NCBI RefSeq assembly: GCF_003722075.1
Contig: NZ_RDSK01000001.1
Coordinates: 186,001 to 250,000, forward strand
From: Methanohalophilus sp. RSK
Lineage (GTDB): Archaea; Halobacteriota; Methanosarcinia; Methanosarcinales; Methanosarcinaceae
Direction: 5' to 3'
DNA length: 64,000 bases
In this document: positions 27,523-36,400 of the stretch, in pieces
Numbering within the stretch: the stretch's first letter is position 1
Layout of the letters: every line of letters begins with the position of its first letter
The notes under the pieces: model-generated
Databases searched by the model: none
Told to the model about the DNA's origin: nothing
What the model saw: the letters and a program-made list of their open reading frames with translations, nothing else
Translations under genes and position numbers: made by a program

Positions 27523-28434
27523 ATGCGAAAACAAGTGGTAGTCCTATTTCTGATACTCACTTCAGCCATCTATCTGAGTGGTTGCATCGATGACATTATA
27601 CCTGTTGATGAAGTCGCTGAAACAACCAATACATCGGAGTATGCACTGGACCCGTTCATTGCTAATGATTCATGTGAGTGCGGCATTAATACGACTACTT
27701 TTTATCTTTCCCCCGATTCGCCTGTAAAAGCGGTTTATATACTTGAGAATGTAGATCGTCTTGAGGTAGTTCCCCTGGAAGATATTACAAATCCAGGTTC
27801 TGATGTACTTTCAAATATTGTAATTGAGGCCAAACCCGAAGCAAATAATGGTAATCCAGCTGCAACAGTCAGACAGTTGTCCACCTCAGGGGCAATGGAT
27901 TCGATAAACTATACCCTTTCTGAAGAATCCGAATCCGGGCAAACCAAACAGGTAATTTCTTTCAATCAAAGCCTTACAGGCTTTGTGGCCTATACAATGG
28001 AAGTGCCTATGGGACAGGATTTCATGTATGTGCCATCACATCTTTCCACTGTCAGGGTGGTCCTTCCGGAAGGGTATACAACAGGCAACCAGTTTATCGG
28101 TAAGGTTGAACCAGAACCTGATTCCAGGTATGTCGATGGACAGGACAGGGAAGTACTTGTCTGGAATAATCTGCGTCAGAATACTTCTTCATCATTATCT
28201 TCCCTGGCAAAAGGTTTCCTGCCTTCCGAAGATGAAGAGGAAGAAGAAATTGAGTTTAAGACTCTCTATCTCAAGTTCTATTCAGAAGATGCACCCCGTA
28301 ACCTGCTGATCGGTACATCAATACTTGGTGCAGGCGTGCTTCTGGTCATTGGGAATTATCTGCGAAACCGTAAAAAACTGAATGAAACGATACGGATGGC
28401 AGAAGAAGACTGGAAAAAAGATAAAAAACGTTGA
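27523..28434 (+). CDS. Membrane-anchored lipoprotein, DUF5803-like
   Basis: 303 aa. The N-terminus is a lipoprotein signal with lipobox YLSGC near residue 22. The body is extracellular and beta-rich. A C-terminal helix (LIGTSILGAGVLLVIGNYL) and a basic tail follow, so the protein is anchored at both ends. I use the ATG at 27523, which gives a clean signal peptide; four upstream codons from 27511 are less likely. The DUF5803 resemblance is from memory of the architecture. Confidence 0.75.
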   Translation: MRKQVVVLFLILTSAIYLSGCIDDIIPVDEVAETTNTSEYALDPFIANDSCECGINTTTFYLSPDSPVKAVYILENVDRLEVVPLEDITNPGSDVLSNIVIEAKPEANNGNPAATVRQLSTSGAMDSINYTLSEESESGQTKQVISFNQSLTGFVAYTMEVPMGQDFMYVPSHLSTVRVVLPEGYTTGNQFIGKVEPEPDSRYVDGQDREVLVWNNLRQNTSSSLSSLAKGFLPSEDEEEEEIEFKTLYLKFYSEDAPRNLLIGTSILGAGVLLVIGNYLRNRKKLNETIRMAEEDWKKDKKR

Positions 28435-28437
28435 AGG

Positions 28438-29184
28438 TTATATCACAAATTGCATTCCGTCATATCCCATTGGGAATTTCTGTGCTGCGATAGAATGGGG
28501 TTTGAAAAAGTGGCTCACGTGGGTAAAAACGACTTCTTTTGCCTTTATTTTTTGGGCAAGTTCCAGTGCGTCCTTTGCATCCATATGTTTTTTGATATGC
28601 AACACATCTGAATCCGGTACAATCGCATCGGCGATTAAAAGGTCTGGACTATCAATCATTTCAAGACTCTTTTTTGGGATCTCCTTCTCACAATCTCCTG
28701 TGAACACCACTTTTTTGCCATCTTCTTCTATGAGTACGCCTATCGGATTGCTCGCCGGTCGGTGCTTGACTTCAAAAAGAGTAACCTTAAGCCCTATAAT
28801 TTCAAAGGCCTCATTGATTTTGACGTTGTTTCTCCTGGGTTTCAAAAAGGCAAGGTATTCCAGGATGTAGTCAAGGGTTTCAGCAAGCCCGTATACGTCT
28901 ACCTTTCTTTGTACCCTGTGGAATTCCCCAAAACCGGTAAAATGATCATAATGGCCGTGGGTCCATATAACTCCGTCCACATGCTTTATATTGTGCTCAA
29001 GTAATTGCTGGCGCAGGTCGGGCCCGGTGTCCAGCAAAATTGTACCCGTCTTTGATTCTACAAGAATAGAACATCTGAGACGGTTGCTTTTCCCTCCTTT
29101 TTGAGCATCCTGGCAGGTGGGGCAGTTACAACCGATTACCGGTGTGCCGGGAGCATCTCCTGTGCCCAGTAATGTCACTTTCAC
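28438..29184 (-). CDS. MBL-fold metallohydrolase (PhnP-like)
   Basis: 248 aa. The metal site HGHYDHFTGF (HxHxDH) lies near residue 76, and further ligands are FTGDCE and the late VVFTHVSH. The N-terminal CNCPTCQDA pair resembles the zinc-binding insertion of PhnP/PQQB-like cyclic phosphodiesterases. Substrate unknown. Translationally adjacent to the AAA ATPase gene upstream. Confidence 0.85.
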   Translation of the reverse strand: MKVTLLGTGDAPGTPVIGCNCPTCQDAQKGGKSNRLRCSILVESKTGTILLDTGPDLRQQLLEHNIKHVDGVIWTHGHYDHFTGFGEFHRVQRKVDVYGLAETLDYILEYLAFLKPRRNNVKINEAFEIIGLKVTLFEVKHRPASNPIGVLIEEDGKKVVFTGDCEKEIPKKSLEMIDSPDLLIADAIVPDSDVLHIKKHMDAKDALELAQKIKAKEVVFTHVSHFFKPHSIAAQKFPMGYDGMQFVI

Positions 29185-30471
29185 TTAAGACACCCTGTCA
29201 TACTGCTGGAGGTATTTCTCGGATTTTATATGTGAACGACTGTTGAATGATTCCACCGCATCCAGAAGGTCTTTGTTACGGAGCTCCCGACGCTCCTCAA
29301 GCAGGGCATCCAGAACACCCTCCCGGATCACCACTCTCAGATCGGATCCGCTGTAACCTTCTGTGATTTCGGCAATCGCTGCAGTGTCAAAGTCTCCCGT
29401 GATATGCCTTGTGACAATGTCAAGAATATTTTTCCTCATATCATAATCCGGAAATGGGAATTCAAGTATTTCATCAAATCTCCTCCATGCAGCTGAGTCC
29501 AGCATGTGAGGATGGTTGGTAGCAGCGATCAGGAGTACTCCGTCCCTTGTGAGACTTATTTCATCGATTGCTTTGAGGAGTGTATTGACAGCTCTTTTCA
29601 GGGCTGCATGTTCATCCGAGGTCCGGGTTTTTGCAATAAAGTCGAATTCATCCACAAAAAGAATGCATGGATTGAGTTTTTTTGCCAGTTCAAATACCCT
29701 GTCAATGTTCTTTGCTGTTTCACCAAGATACTGGTCTGTAATCATGGATAATTTAACTTCAACAAAAGGAATGGATAACATTTCGGATAGCGCTCTTGCA
29801 ACTGATGTTTTCCCTGTACCCGGGGGGCCAACCAGCAATACCTTGCCCACATCGTACAGCCCAATTTCCTTCAGGTAATCCCGGAACTTGATGGCTTTGA
29901 CAATCTTGTCAACTTCGGATTCCTGTTTTTTTGTGAGGATTAGTTCGGACATGCCCTGCTGTATATCCTCCGGGGCCAGGAGTTGTGCCAGTTTGAGCAT
30001 ATCTTCCCCGCCTTCTTCCTCCATTACCTCGGCTTTGAGGGATTCTATCCATTCCCTGTCTACTTCTTTGGGTTTGGTGCTGTCACGTGCCTTACTGTAG
30101 CTGACTCCTTCTTTTTCAGCTTTCTCAAAGTAATAGGCCAGTACAGGATTTTCCTCGATGCGACTGGAGGTATCCTGTTTTTCGAACCAGCTAATGGCCA
30201 TATCAAGAGAGGTTAATTTGATCTTGTAACCAACTTCATCGATTTCTACAAAGGGAAGACCCTTTAACACCTTTTTAGTTTCACTTTCTCCATACAGTTT
30301 ACTCACATCAGTGAGGGACACATGAATGGGTCGTGGTACTCCTTTGGCCTCTTTTTTCCAGTAGTGCTTCCTTATGGGTTTTGGAAGGTCGCTGACATCC
30401 AATACTTGGTTCTGGTTGTATATCTGGGCCGTCAACAAAAGTTCTATTATATCAAGTGTATTGTCGGACAT
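29185..30471 (-). CDS. AAA-family ATPase (single AAA domain)
   Basis: 428 aa. The first 180 residues are a conserved archaeal N-domain with a possible helix-turn-helix. The AAA core has Walker A GPPGTGKTS (about residue 216), Walker B ILFVDEFDF, sensor 1 AATNH and arginine finger AWRRFDEILEFP. One AAA domain and no protease or membrane part, so it is likely a remodelling ATPase of unknown client. Co-directional with the MBL gene and contiguous with it. Confidence 0.88.
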   Translation of the reverse strand: MSDNTLDIIELLLTAQIYNQNQVLDVSDLPKPIRKHYWKKEAKGVPRPIHVSLTDVSKLYGESETKKVLKGLPFVEIDEVGYKIKLTSLDMAISWFEKQDTSSRIEENPVLAYYFEKAEKEGVSYSKARDSTKPKEVDREWIESLKAEVMEEEGGEDMLKLAQLLAPEDIQQGMSELILTKKQESEVDKIVKAIKFRDYLKEIGLYDVGKVLLVGPPGTGKTSVARALSEMLSIPFVEVKLSMITDQYLGETAKNIDRVFELAKKLNPCILFVDEFDFIAKTRTSDEHAALKRAVNTLLKAIDEISLTRDGVLLIAATNHPHMLDSAAWRRFDEILEFPFPDYDMRKNILDIVTRHITGDFDTAAIAEITEGYSGSDLRVVIREGVLDALLEERRELRNKDLLDAVESFNSRSHIKSEKYLQQYDRVS

Positions 30472-30589
30472 TTTGATACCTTACATCCAGGATTTTTATT
30501 TAAGGGAGGTCGAAAATGGTTTGTCTGAACCACCTTATTATGTATTTTCCCTAAATATAACTTATGCTACCCTGTTCGCAGGTTCTAAG

Positions 30590-31054
30590 TCAGGCAAGTT
30601 TCAGATATCCTTTGCCGGGAGTGTAGATATCTCCCGAATTTTTCAGGTTTTGAAGGGCTTTTTCGATTTTTTCCCTCTCAAAACCTGCATCTTCAGCCAT
30701 CTGGAATAACTGTCTGATCTGAATTTTTTCCTGATTTTCAAGAGCATTTATGATATATTTAGAAGGATTTGAAGATCTTTTTTGAGGAGGAGGGCTTGAC
30801 TGGAGCTGACTATCGCTTGCATCTGATAGAATCTGGCTGATTTTTTTTGAATCGGTTCCCTGTAGCTGTGCCTGAAGAGCGGTTCGTGCCGCTATTGCTT
30901 CATCGAGTATTTCTGTCCTGTGGAATTTCCTCAATTTACGAAATTGCAGGGTTGCACCACATCTCTGGCATTTTATGGATTTTTGCCCCCGGTCTTCTAT
31001 AACCTGGCATTGCAAGCGGCATTTTGTGCAGACAATTACAGTATAGGCTACCAT
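30590..31054 (-). CDS. Zinc-ribbon protein with C-terminal winged helix (DUF5817-like)
   Basis: 154 aa. The N-terminal zinc ribbon has CTKC and CQRCG pairs (about residues 9-33). A linker rich in Ser/Pro/Gln follows. The C-terminal 55 residues (IQIRQLFQMAEDAGFEREKIEKAL) read as a winged helix, related to the wHTH at the end of archaeal MCM-type proteins. Likely DNA- or RNA-binding. Function unknown. Confidence 0.75.
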   Translation of the reverse strand: MVAYTVIVCTKCRLQCQVIEDRGQKSIKCQRCGATLQFRKLRKFHRTEILDEAIAARTALQAQLQGTDSKKISQILSDASDSQLQSSPPPQKRSSNPSKYIINALENQEKIQIRQLFQMAEDAGFEREKIEKALQNLKNSGDIYTPGKGYLKLA

Positions 31055-31066
31055 GTAAACACATCC

Positions 31067-31753
31067 TCATTTGCCATAGCGGCGTTTCCTTTTCTGGAAA
31101 TCCCTGATAATACGCAAAAAATCAATCCTTCTGAAATGGTTCCAGTTAATATCTGTGAAATACAGTTCTGAATAGACAGATTGCCATATAAGGAAATCTG
31201 AAAGATGTCTGCCCCCCGAGCGTATTATCAAATCCGGTTCTCCCTCTATTGTCAGATGGGATTCCAGAATTTGTTCATCAATATCTTCGGGTTCTATGTT
31301 TCCTTTTTCTACATCACAGAGAATTGTCCTGACAGAAGAGGTAATCTCTTTCTTTCCACCATATCCCAGTACAAAAATGATACTGGGGTCATTTCCGGGT
31401 TTTGTGAGTAATGTACTGCCGTCTTCTCCATATACATCATAGCCTGTTTCAGGGGGCAGTTTGCTGCATATTCTTTCAATGACCTGAACCAATCTGTAGA
31501 TCATCTTGTTTTTGAGATCGGCTTTTTCATTCAGAATATCCACATTAAAATAGATTTTTTTGATACCAAACTCCTGGCACCAGTTTATGAATTGAAGCGT
31601 TTTTTGGCTACTATTCTTTTGGAATAGATCAGTTTCTGGCAGGACTATAGCAAGGGAGGAAGGTGGATTTTGATATTCCTGTTGTATTTTATTCAGGAGA
31701 CGTTTTTCATATAATTTATGTAGCAATCCGAAGCCCTCCTTCTGAGATGTCAT
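31067..31753 (-). CDS. Divergent cis-prenyltransferase (UppS-like) lacking the catalytic Asp motif
   Basis: 228 aa. The C-terminal half has the UppS fold and motif (PDLIIRSGGRHLSDFLIWQ...YSELYFTDINW). The N-terminal MDGNRR catalytic motif is absent; the equivalent strand reads LAIVLPETDLFQ. It thus resembles the non-catalytic subunit of heteromeric cis-prenyltransferases (NgBR/Nus1 type); a two-subunit enzyme has been described in Methanosarcina, as I recall. It would help make the dolichyl-type lipid carrier for glycosylation. Overlaps the GTPase gene by 4 bases. Confidence 0.78.
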   Translation of the reverse strand: MTSQKEGFGLLHKLYEKRLLNKIQQEYQNPPSSLAIVLPETDLFQKNSSQKTLQFINWCQEFGIKKIYFNVDILNEKADLKNKMIYRLVQVIERICSKLPPETGYDVYGEDGSTLLTKPGNDPSIIFVLGYGGKKEITSSVRTILCDVEKGNIEPEDIDEQILESHLTIEGEPDLIIRSGGRHLSDFLIWQSVYSELYFTDINWNHFRRIDFLRIIRDFQKRKRRYGK

Positions 31754-32934
31754 TTGGCAGTTGAGACGATCTTTATAACATCTCCGTCCTTGAGTTCGTA
31801 TTTGTCTCCGAGTCTCATTCGGGTACGCCCGTCTACCGCATAGAGGAAACTGTCCCCGATGTCAGTGTGCACCTTGTATGCAAGTTCATGTGCAGTGGAC
31901 CCTTTTTTGACCAGGTAGGCATCAGGAAGCATGCGACCTTTTTTGTCCGTCCAGTGTCCTTCATCTTCGACAGGGTAGACTACAATTAGGTCGAGCTGGT
32001 CAAAGACTGCCCTGTTGATGCATTCCTGTACTCCACATCCATGGGGTTTGCGGGATGCTACGAAACTTTTAAGCTTTTCCAGTCCATTTATCTGTTTTTC
32101 ACTCAGGTCGCCTCTCTCGATACCAAAATCCTCATCACCGGGCTTGTAATCAATTGCCCCTGTACTGGCAGCACTGCGAATGGCCAATTCTGCAGCAGCA
32201 CTTGTGGGTACGACTATCATCTCAAGTTTTTCAAGGTTTTCGACATTTTCCGGTGGGGCTACATCCAGTTTGTTTGCGGCGATGATGACGGGTTTGCTGA
32301 GCAATCGTATGTACTCGCAGAGCTGGCACATATCTTCATCTTCCCACTTGATGTATTCACGTTTGCCAAGCTGGTCTATTGCCACGGTCACATGTTCTTC
32401 ACAGACGCCGGCACCCATGAGCTGGTTTGTGATTGCTTCCTCCACCTTCAGGTTTTCAGCCTTTATTTTGCGTGCCAGGCGTTCCCAGTTGCGACACAGG
32501 ATACCTTTCATCCACATGGTTATTTCCCGGTTGAGGAAATCAACATCCTCCAGCGGATCGTGGCTGCCGATGTCGCCGGGATTACCCTCTATATCTGTGG
32601 CACCGGAGGCATCAATTACATGAATGATTGCCTGGGCCTGGCTCAGTTCGTCCAGGAAGGCATTTCCCAGCCCACGGCCCTGATGGGCATCAGGCACAAG
32701 TCCGGCCACATCGATAATCTCGATTGGTACAAAGCGTATCCCGTCTTCACAGTTACCACATCTCTTGTCCCGTTCGATGCATGGGCAGGTGGTGCGAACG
32801 TAGGTAATCCCGCGATTGGCGTCAATGGTGGTGAATGGGTAATTGGCGATATCCACCTCTGCCATGGTTGCGGCTTTGAAGAATGTTGATTTGCCTGCAT
32901 TTGGCTTTCCTGCAAGGCCTATAGTCATTGTCAT
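31750..32934 (-). CDS. TGS-domain GTPase, archaeal YchF/Obg-like
   Basis: 394 aa. G1 is GKPNAGKST, G3 DVAGLV, G4 ANKLD in IIAANKLDVA. A central insertion has cysteines (CPCIERDKRCGNC) that may bind metal. The C-terminal TGS domain (about 310-394) ends ELKDGDVIKIVS. Family members bind ribosomes and nucleotides in translation or stress control. Full length. Confidence 0.92.
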   Translation of the reverse strand: MTMTIGLAGKPNAGKSTFFKAATMAEVDIANYPFTTIDANRGITYVRTTCPCIERDKRCGNCEDGIRFVPIEIIDVAGLVPDAHQGRGLGNAFLDELSQAQAIIHVIDASGATDIEGNPGDIGSHDPLEDVDFLNREITMWMKGILCRNWERLARKIKAENLKVEEAITNQLMGAGVCEEHVTVAIDQLGKREYIKWEDEDMCQLCEYIRLLSKPVIIAANKLDVAPPENVENLEKLEMIVVPTSAAAELAIRSAASTGAIDYKPGDEDFGIERGDLSEKQINGLEKLKSFVASRKPHGCGVQECINRAVFDQLDLIVVYPVEDEGHWTDKKGRMLPDAYLVKKGSTAHELAYKVHTDIGDSFLYAVDGRTRMRLGDKYELKDGDVIKIVSTAK

Positions 32935-33042
32935 GCTCTACCAATCACATGCTTGATGGATTTAACTTTTGTTGGTGGTTTAAACGCTTTACCACCAAAC
33001 ATTTATATTCGAAAAGATAATTAGGAAGCCAAGTCAATGAGT

Positions 33043-33114
33043 GTCCCGGTAGGGTAGCGGATATCCTTGGGGCCTGCGGAGCCTTAGACCTGAGTTCAAG
33101 TCTCAGTCGGGACG
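33043..33114 (+). tRNA. tRNA-Arg (anticodon GCG)
   Basis: The acceptor stem pairs GTCCCGG (33043-33049) with TCGGGAC (33107-33113), and G33114 is the discriminator. The D stem is GGGT/ATCC. The anticodon stem 33069-33073/33081-33085 has loop CTGCGGA with anticodon GCG at 33076-33078. The T arm is CTGAG-TTCAAGT-CTCAG (33090-33106). No CCA encoded. The 3' end is the integration site of the downstream element and stays intact after insertion. Confidence 0.88.
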
Positions 33115-33115
33115 T
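33104..33115 (+). repeat. attL core (tRNA side)
   Basis: CAGTCGGGACGT spans the T-stem end, acceptor 3' strand and discriminator of tRNA-Arg. An identical copy lies at 46202-46213. Confidence 0.8.
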
Positions 33116-33188
33116 CATTGTTAGAGTGTAGGTCACTTTCACCTCGGTAGGGTTGTTCTATTAAAATATTGCCGGGGTGTTATACCTC

Positions 33189-34337
33189 ATGTCACTCTAT
33201 GGATATGAAAGGACACTGTCCAAACTTGAAACTACTATTGGTGATGCTGATTATCCACAGGAATGGAAAACTCTGTTGCTGAATTTTGAAAATGCTTTAT
33301 TTGCAGAGGGGATAAAGCATGCAAGAGTTATCAAATACCTAAGCCAGATGAACCTCATGTTCAGGGATTATGCCCTGTCTCCTAATTCTTCTAAGGATGA
33401 TCTTTATAGAGTTATAGGTAAACTTGAAAGAACAGATCTATCTCCACACACAAAGCATGCATACAAAGTGTCTATAAAGAGATTTTTCAGGTGGATGAAC
33501 AACGGCAAGGATCCTGAATGTACCAAATGGATCAAGTCTACCATCCGGGATAATCAAAAGATGCCTGAGGAACTTCTCACAGAAGATGAAATTAAAAATA
33601 TGATTAGTGTTGCCAACAATCTAAGGGATCGTGCCCTGATTGCAACTCTGTATGATTCAGGTGCACGTATATCCGAGATCGGGAACTTAAATATCCGTAA
33701 TCTGATTGTTGATAAGATAGGGGCTGTTTTGCAAGTAAATGGGAAAACAGGCAGAAGGAGAGTACGTATTATTTTCAGTGTTCCTTACATACTGAAATGG
33801 ATTGAGTTTCATCCTGATAGGAATAATCCTGATGCTCCATTATGGGTTAATATTGGAAAATGGAATTATGGAAAACAGATGAAATACAATGCCTTTACAG
33901 CAGTTATCAAAAAGACTGCAAAAAAGGCAGGAATCACAAAAAGAGTTTATAACCACTTATTCAGGCATTCCAGGAGTACAGAACTGGCCCAGTACATGAC
34001 ACAGGCACAGATGGAGGCGCATCTGGGATGGACTCATGGTTCAAAGATGCCAAGGACCTACATACACCTATCTGGAAAACAGGTAGATGATGCATTGTTA
34101 AAAATGTATGGTATGCAGAGCGAAGATAAACTAGAACCAGACCTTACACCTATAGAATGTACCAGATGCAGGGAAATGAATGGACCTGATGCTAAGTTTT
34201 GTTGCAGGTGTGGTGCTGCTCTTAGCACTGAATGTGCAGTCAATGCTGATGAGAGAAGGGAAGAATTAGCAGAGTATGTCATGGACCTTGTTGAGCATGA
34301 TCCACGTATAATGAAGTTATTCAGAGATTTAAAATAA
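33189..34337 (+). CDS. int: Tyrosine recombinase/integrase with C-terminal zinc ribbon
   Basis: 382 aa. An N-terminal SAM-like core-binding domain (about 20-125) precedes the catalytic domain with Arg in DSGARISEIG, HxxR in HLFRHSRST, and Tyr in KMPRTYIHLSG. A C-terminal zinc ribbon (CTRC...CCRCGAAL) is typical of archaeal integrases. Start ATG 33189 is preceded by GGGGTG. It lies 75 bp from the tRNA, within the element, and would excise and insert it at the 12-bp core. The gene is not split by integration (unlike SSV-type). Confidence 0.93.
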   Translation: MSLYGYERTLSKLETTIGDADYPQEWKTLLLNFENALFAEGIKHARVIKYLSQMNLMFRDYALSPNSSKDDLYRVIGKLERTDLSPHTKHAYKVSIKRFFRWMNNGKDPECTKWIKSTIRDNQKMPEELLTEDEIKNMISVANNLRDRALIATLYDSGARISEIGNLNIRNLIVDKIGAVLQVNGKTGRRRVRIIFSVPYILKWIEFHPDRNNPDAPLWVNIGKWNYGKQMKYNAFTAVIKKTAKKAGITKRVYNHLFRHSRSTELAQYMTQAQMEAHLGWTHGSKMPRTYIHLSGKQVDDALLKMYGMQSEDKLEPDLTPIECTRCREMNGPDAKFCCRCGAALSTECAVNADERREELAEYVMDLVEHDPRIMKLFRDLK

Positions 34338-34346
34338 GGATTGCAA

Positions 34347-34370
34347 TTTACTTTATTTCACCAAAGTAAA
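34347..34370 (+). terminator. Hairpin after the integrase gene
   Basis: TTTACTTT-ATTTCACC-AAAGTAAA, a perfect 8-bp stem 10 bases after the integrase stop. AT-rich, so modest stability. Confidence 0.45.
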
Positions 34371-34736
34371 CAATAAGTAGAATTAGTAGTTTGCCTGCAG
34401 TATAGTTGTTTTTTGCTTTGTAGTGAATCGCAATGCAACATCCGGTTTATTGGATTACCTATTAATTGCAACTAGTGCCCTCCCGGGGCCAGCCAAGCCT
34501 CCGTACAAGAACAACATTACGCCCCTCCTTGACGAATTGTTTTTCTTATGATTTTTTCAAAGATAGCCCTTTTGCTCGCTATGCGTTTCACTATAAGCGA
34601 GAACCGCCCATCCTTATTTACCCGCCCACCGACCCCGCAACGGACTATGGATAGTCCTCCGCAAGACACCCTTTTAGAAGATACGTGGAGAGCATTTAGT
34701 TATAGAGTTGAGAGAATATATTTTAGAATTTAGCAG

Positions 34737-34758
34737 GCCGTAGCCATAAGGCTACGGC
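34737..34758. terminator. Perfect 9-bp hairpin at the end of the structural operon
   Basis: GCCGTAGCC-ATAA-GGCTACGGC lies 28 bases beyond the stop of the minus-strand ATPase gene and faces the integrase on the other side. A bidirectional terminator is the simplest reading; a packaging or origin hairpin is possible in an ssDNA virus. Confidence 0.6.
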
Positions 34759-34785
34759 TTGTATCGCTTGCCTTAATGGTACGGC

Positions 34786-35340
34786 TCAGTCTGCTGTGTA
34801 TGTAAGAGGATTTAATTCTTCCGAAGTATCGTATAGCGATAATATTTCAGACACATCAAAGTACAGTTTTGAAGGAATTATAGTATAACTTCCCCATTTA
34901 TCCTTTTGCATTATTGAGACTTCTAATGCGAAAGGAACATTTGAGGAAGGATGTACGAATTTTTGAGGAATGAGGATCGCCTGTAACCGATCCCTGAACC
35001 TATTATCAATTAAATCCATGGACTGCATATTTAGGTATAAATCGCAGTTACGTTTAGAGAGTTTTGAGAGAAGATATGAGCCACCCTTATTGGTTTTAGA
35101 ACTGAAGGACCGACTATCGAAGGAATACCACGCCTCATCTAGCAGAACTGTACCATCGGAGACAGTCTCTAGATCATCCATTGAGGATATGTGAGTATGA
35201 GGGTATTCGAGATGATAATTTGAGAATACCGGGATACCTCTAAGGTAATCCCTATATCCTATTGCTGTCATTAAGAGGGTTTTACCCTCTGAGTATTCAC
35301 CTATTATAGCGTATTTTGCTGTCTGTTTCCTGCCAGTCAT
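34786..35340 (-). CDS. Zot/pI-like morphogenesis ATPase
   Basis: 184 aa. Walker A is GEYSEGKT (residues 14-21), followed by IPVFSNYHLEYP, Walker B VLLDEAWYSFDSR, then LSKRNCDLYLNMQSMDLIDNRFRDR. This is the Zot pattern of a strand, an acidic box and a glutamine sensor. Filamentous-phage pI uses this domain to drive extrusion. The family's membrane helix and outer domain are absent; neighbouring small membrane proteins may supply them. Last gene of the structural block; ATG overlaps the upstream stop. Confidence 0.82.
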   Translation of the reverse strand: MTGRKQTAKYAIIGEYSEGKTLLMTAIGYRDYLRGIPVFSNYHLEYPHTHISSMDDLETVSDGTVLLDEAWYSFDSRSFSSKTNKGGSYLLSKLSKRNCDLYLNMQSMDLIDNRFRDRLQAILIPQKFVHPSSNVPFALEVSIMQKDKWGSYTIIPSKLYFDVSEILSLYDTSEELNPLTYTAD

Positions 35341-35453
35341 AGAAGAATCTCACCGAAGATAAGGAATAGAGCAGTCATTAGAATTCCTGCTGTTATCATG
35401 CCCATTGTGAATGCTAGACTTACGATTTTACTATCGTACTGCTGTGGACTCAT
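35337..35453 (-). CDS. Tiny single-span membrane protein
   Basis: 38 aa. A short polar N-terminus (MSPQQYDSKI) then one hydrophobic helix to the end. Its TGA overlaps the ATPase ATG, and its own ATG overlaps the previous stop, so it is translated as part of the operon. It may serve as membrane anchor for the neighbouring ATPase, or as a minor coat protein of pVII/pIX size. Confidence 0.7.
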   Translation of the reverse strand: MSPQQYDSKIVSLAFTMGMITAGILMTALFLIFGEILL

Positions 35454-35821
35454 TTAGATACAACTCCTTTTAGTTTGTCGAGTTTACCCTGTTCTGATTG
35501 TTCAGCATGTGTTAGACCTGAGAACATGTCCCTTATGTCATGGCGACCATGAGCATTTTTAGAGACATTGAGACGAATATAACGACCTACGAAAGATGTT
35601 AGCCAGTCACATGTGTCTGGGAGCATCATTTCTTTTATGAGCATTATTTTTGAGATTTCCATAATCTGAGTGTGATTAAGGTTTGAGACTGCTAGCCAGT
35701 CCTCAATCTCGTTAGGGTGGAGTTTATCTAGTGCAGCAGATAGGATTTTTATTTTTTCTGGCTCAGAGCGATCCTGCATAGTTCGCAGGATCAGGTCAGA
35801 AGTGGATGTATCTTCACTCAT
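35450..35821 (-). CDS. Provirus protein, helical, unknown
   Basis: 123 aa, soluble and mostly helical by composition (LILRTMQDRSEPEKIKILSAALDKL; IMEISKIMLIKEMMLPDTCDWL). No motif recognised. Overlaps both neighbours by 4 bases. Position before the ATPase suggests a cytoplasmic morphogenesis or adaptor role. Confidence 0.7.
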   Translation of the reverse strand: MSEDTSTSDLILRTMQDRSEPEKIKILSAALDKLHPNEIEDWLAVSNLNHTQIMEISKIMLIKEMMLPDTCDWLTSFVGRYIRLNVSKNAHGRHDIRDMFSGLTHAEQSEQGKLDKLKGVVSK

Positions 35822-36258
35822 AGGAAAGACACTCCTAGAACCGCCATGAAGAATATGGCCGCAGTCGCTATTCCGAGAATGAATGCTACAATCATCATTG
35901 AGACATTCGGTTTGAGAACAGATGTGAGCATGCCGGATTTCATCAGAGCATCGACCTGTTCTTTTGTGAGATAGTCCTGCTTTTCTTTCAGTGGAGTAAA
36001 AGCAGTAGCCGAGTCATAAGAAGCAATTATGGTTTTACGGCCTTTTTTGCCTGTAAACATGGAATTATCTGTAAGTTTTACGATCCCTGTGCCTGCTATA
36101 TCGACAGAGTGTGTATCTGGATCATAGAGGCCTGTTAGATTTACTATTGACTGTGTGGGATCGAGATAAAGTACATCTGTTTTATTCGATTTTACTGCAG
36201 ATCTGCTAGATCGCAGGTCAGAGAAGAATGTACGGAGATGTGTAAAAGAGACGGCCAT
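35818..36258 (-). CDS. Provirus protein with C-terminal membrane helix
   Basis: 146 aa. Residues 1-115 are soluble, with beta-rich TDVLYLDPTQSIVNLTGLY. One C-terminal helix (VSMMIVAFILGIATAAIFFMAVL) anchors it. No signal peptide, so the body is probably cytoplasmic. It might replace the membrane portion missing from the short Zot-like ATPase. Overlaps the upstream small gene by TAATG. Confidence 0.72.
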   Translation of the reverse strand: MAVSFTHLRTFFSDLRSSRSAVKSNKTDVLYLDPTQSIVNLTGLYDPDTHSVDIAGTGIVKLTDNSMFTGKKGRKTIIASYDSATAFTPLKEKQDYLTKEQVDALMKSGMLTSVLKPNVSMMIVAFILGIATAAIFFMAVLGVSFL

Positions 36259-36386
36259 TAGTTACCGACTCCTTTTTGCTTACATTTCCTGTCAAATTCT
36301 TCTTTTGCTTTTCTGGAATCTGTACCCCTCGTATAGAGGATTTTCTTGTGATTTAGTTTGAGAGAATATTCTACCGTATCTTTCAT
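36258..36386 (-). CDS. Small basic provirus protein
   Basis: 42 aa, highly basic (Lys/Arg about 12 of 42). AGGAG precedes its ATG and its TAA overlaps the next ATG. No known domain. Basic charge suggests nucleic-acid contact. Confidence 0.6.
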   Translation of the reverse strand: MKDTVEYSLKLNHKKILYTRGTDSRKAKEEFDRKCKQKGVGN

Positions 36387-36400
36387 AGTTCAACTCCTGA

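Larger units (their letters stand above)
34338..34785. other. Non-coding gap between convergent integrase and ATPase genes
   Basis: No supported gene in these 448 bases. It holds an 8-bp hairpin just after the integrase (34347-34370), a CTCGCT/AGCGAG inverted repeat near 34573-34602, and a perfect 9-bp hairpin at 34737-34758 before the ATPase stop. The C-rich tract 34610-34680 shows no coding pattern. Confidence 0.6.

Noticed and set aside
34466-34654. Plus-strand frame after the integrase
   Set aside because: Pro/Arg/Thr-rich with no start signal or similarity; the region is rather hairpins and C-rich spacer.
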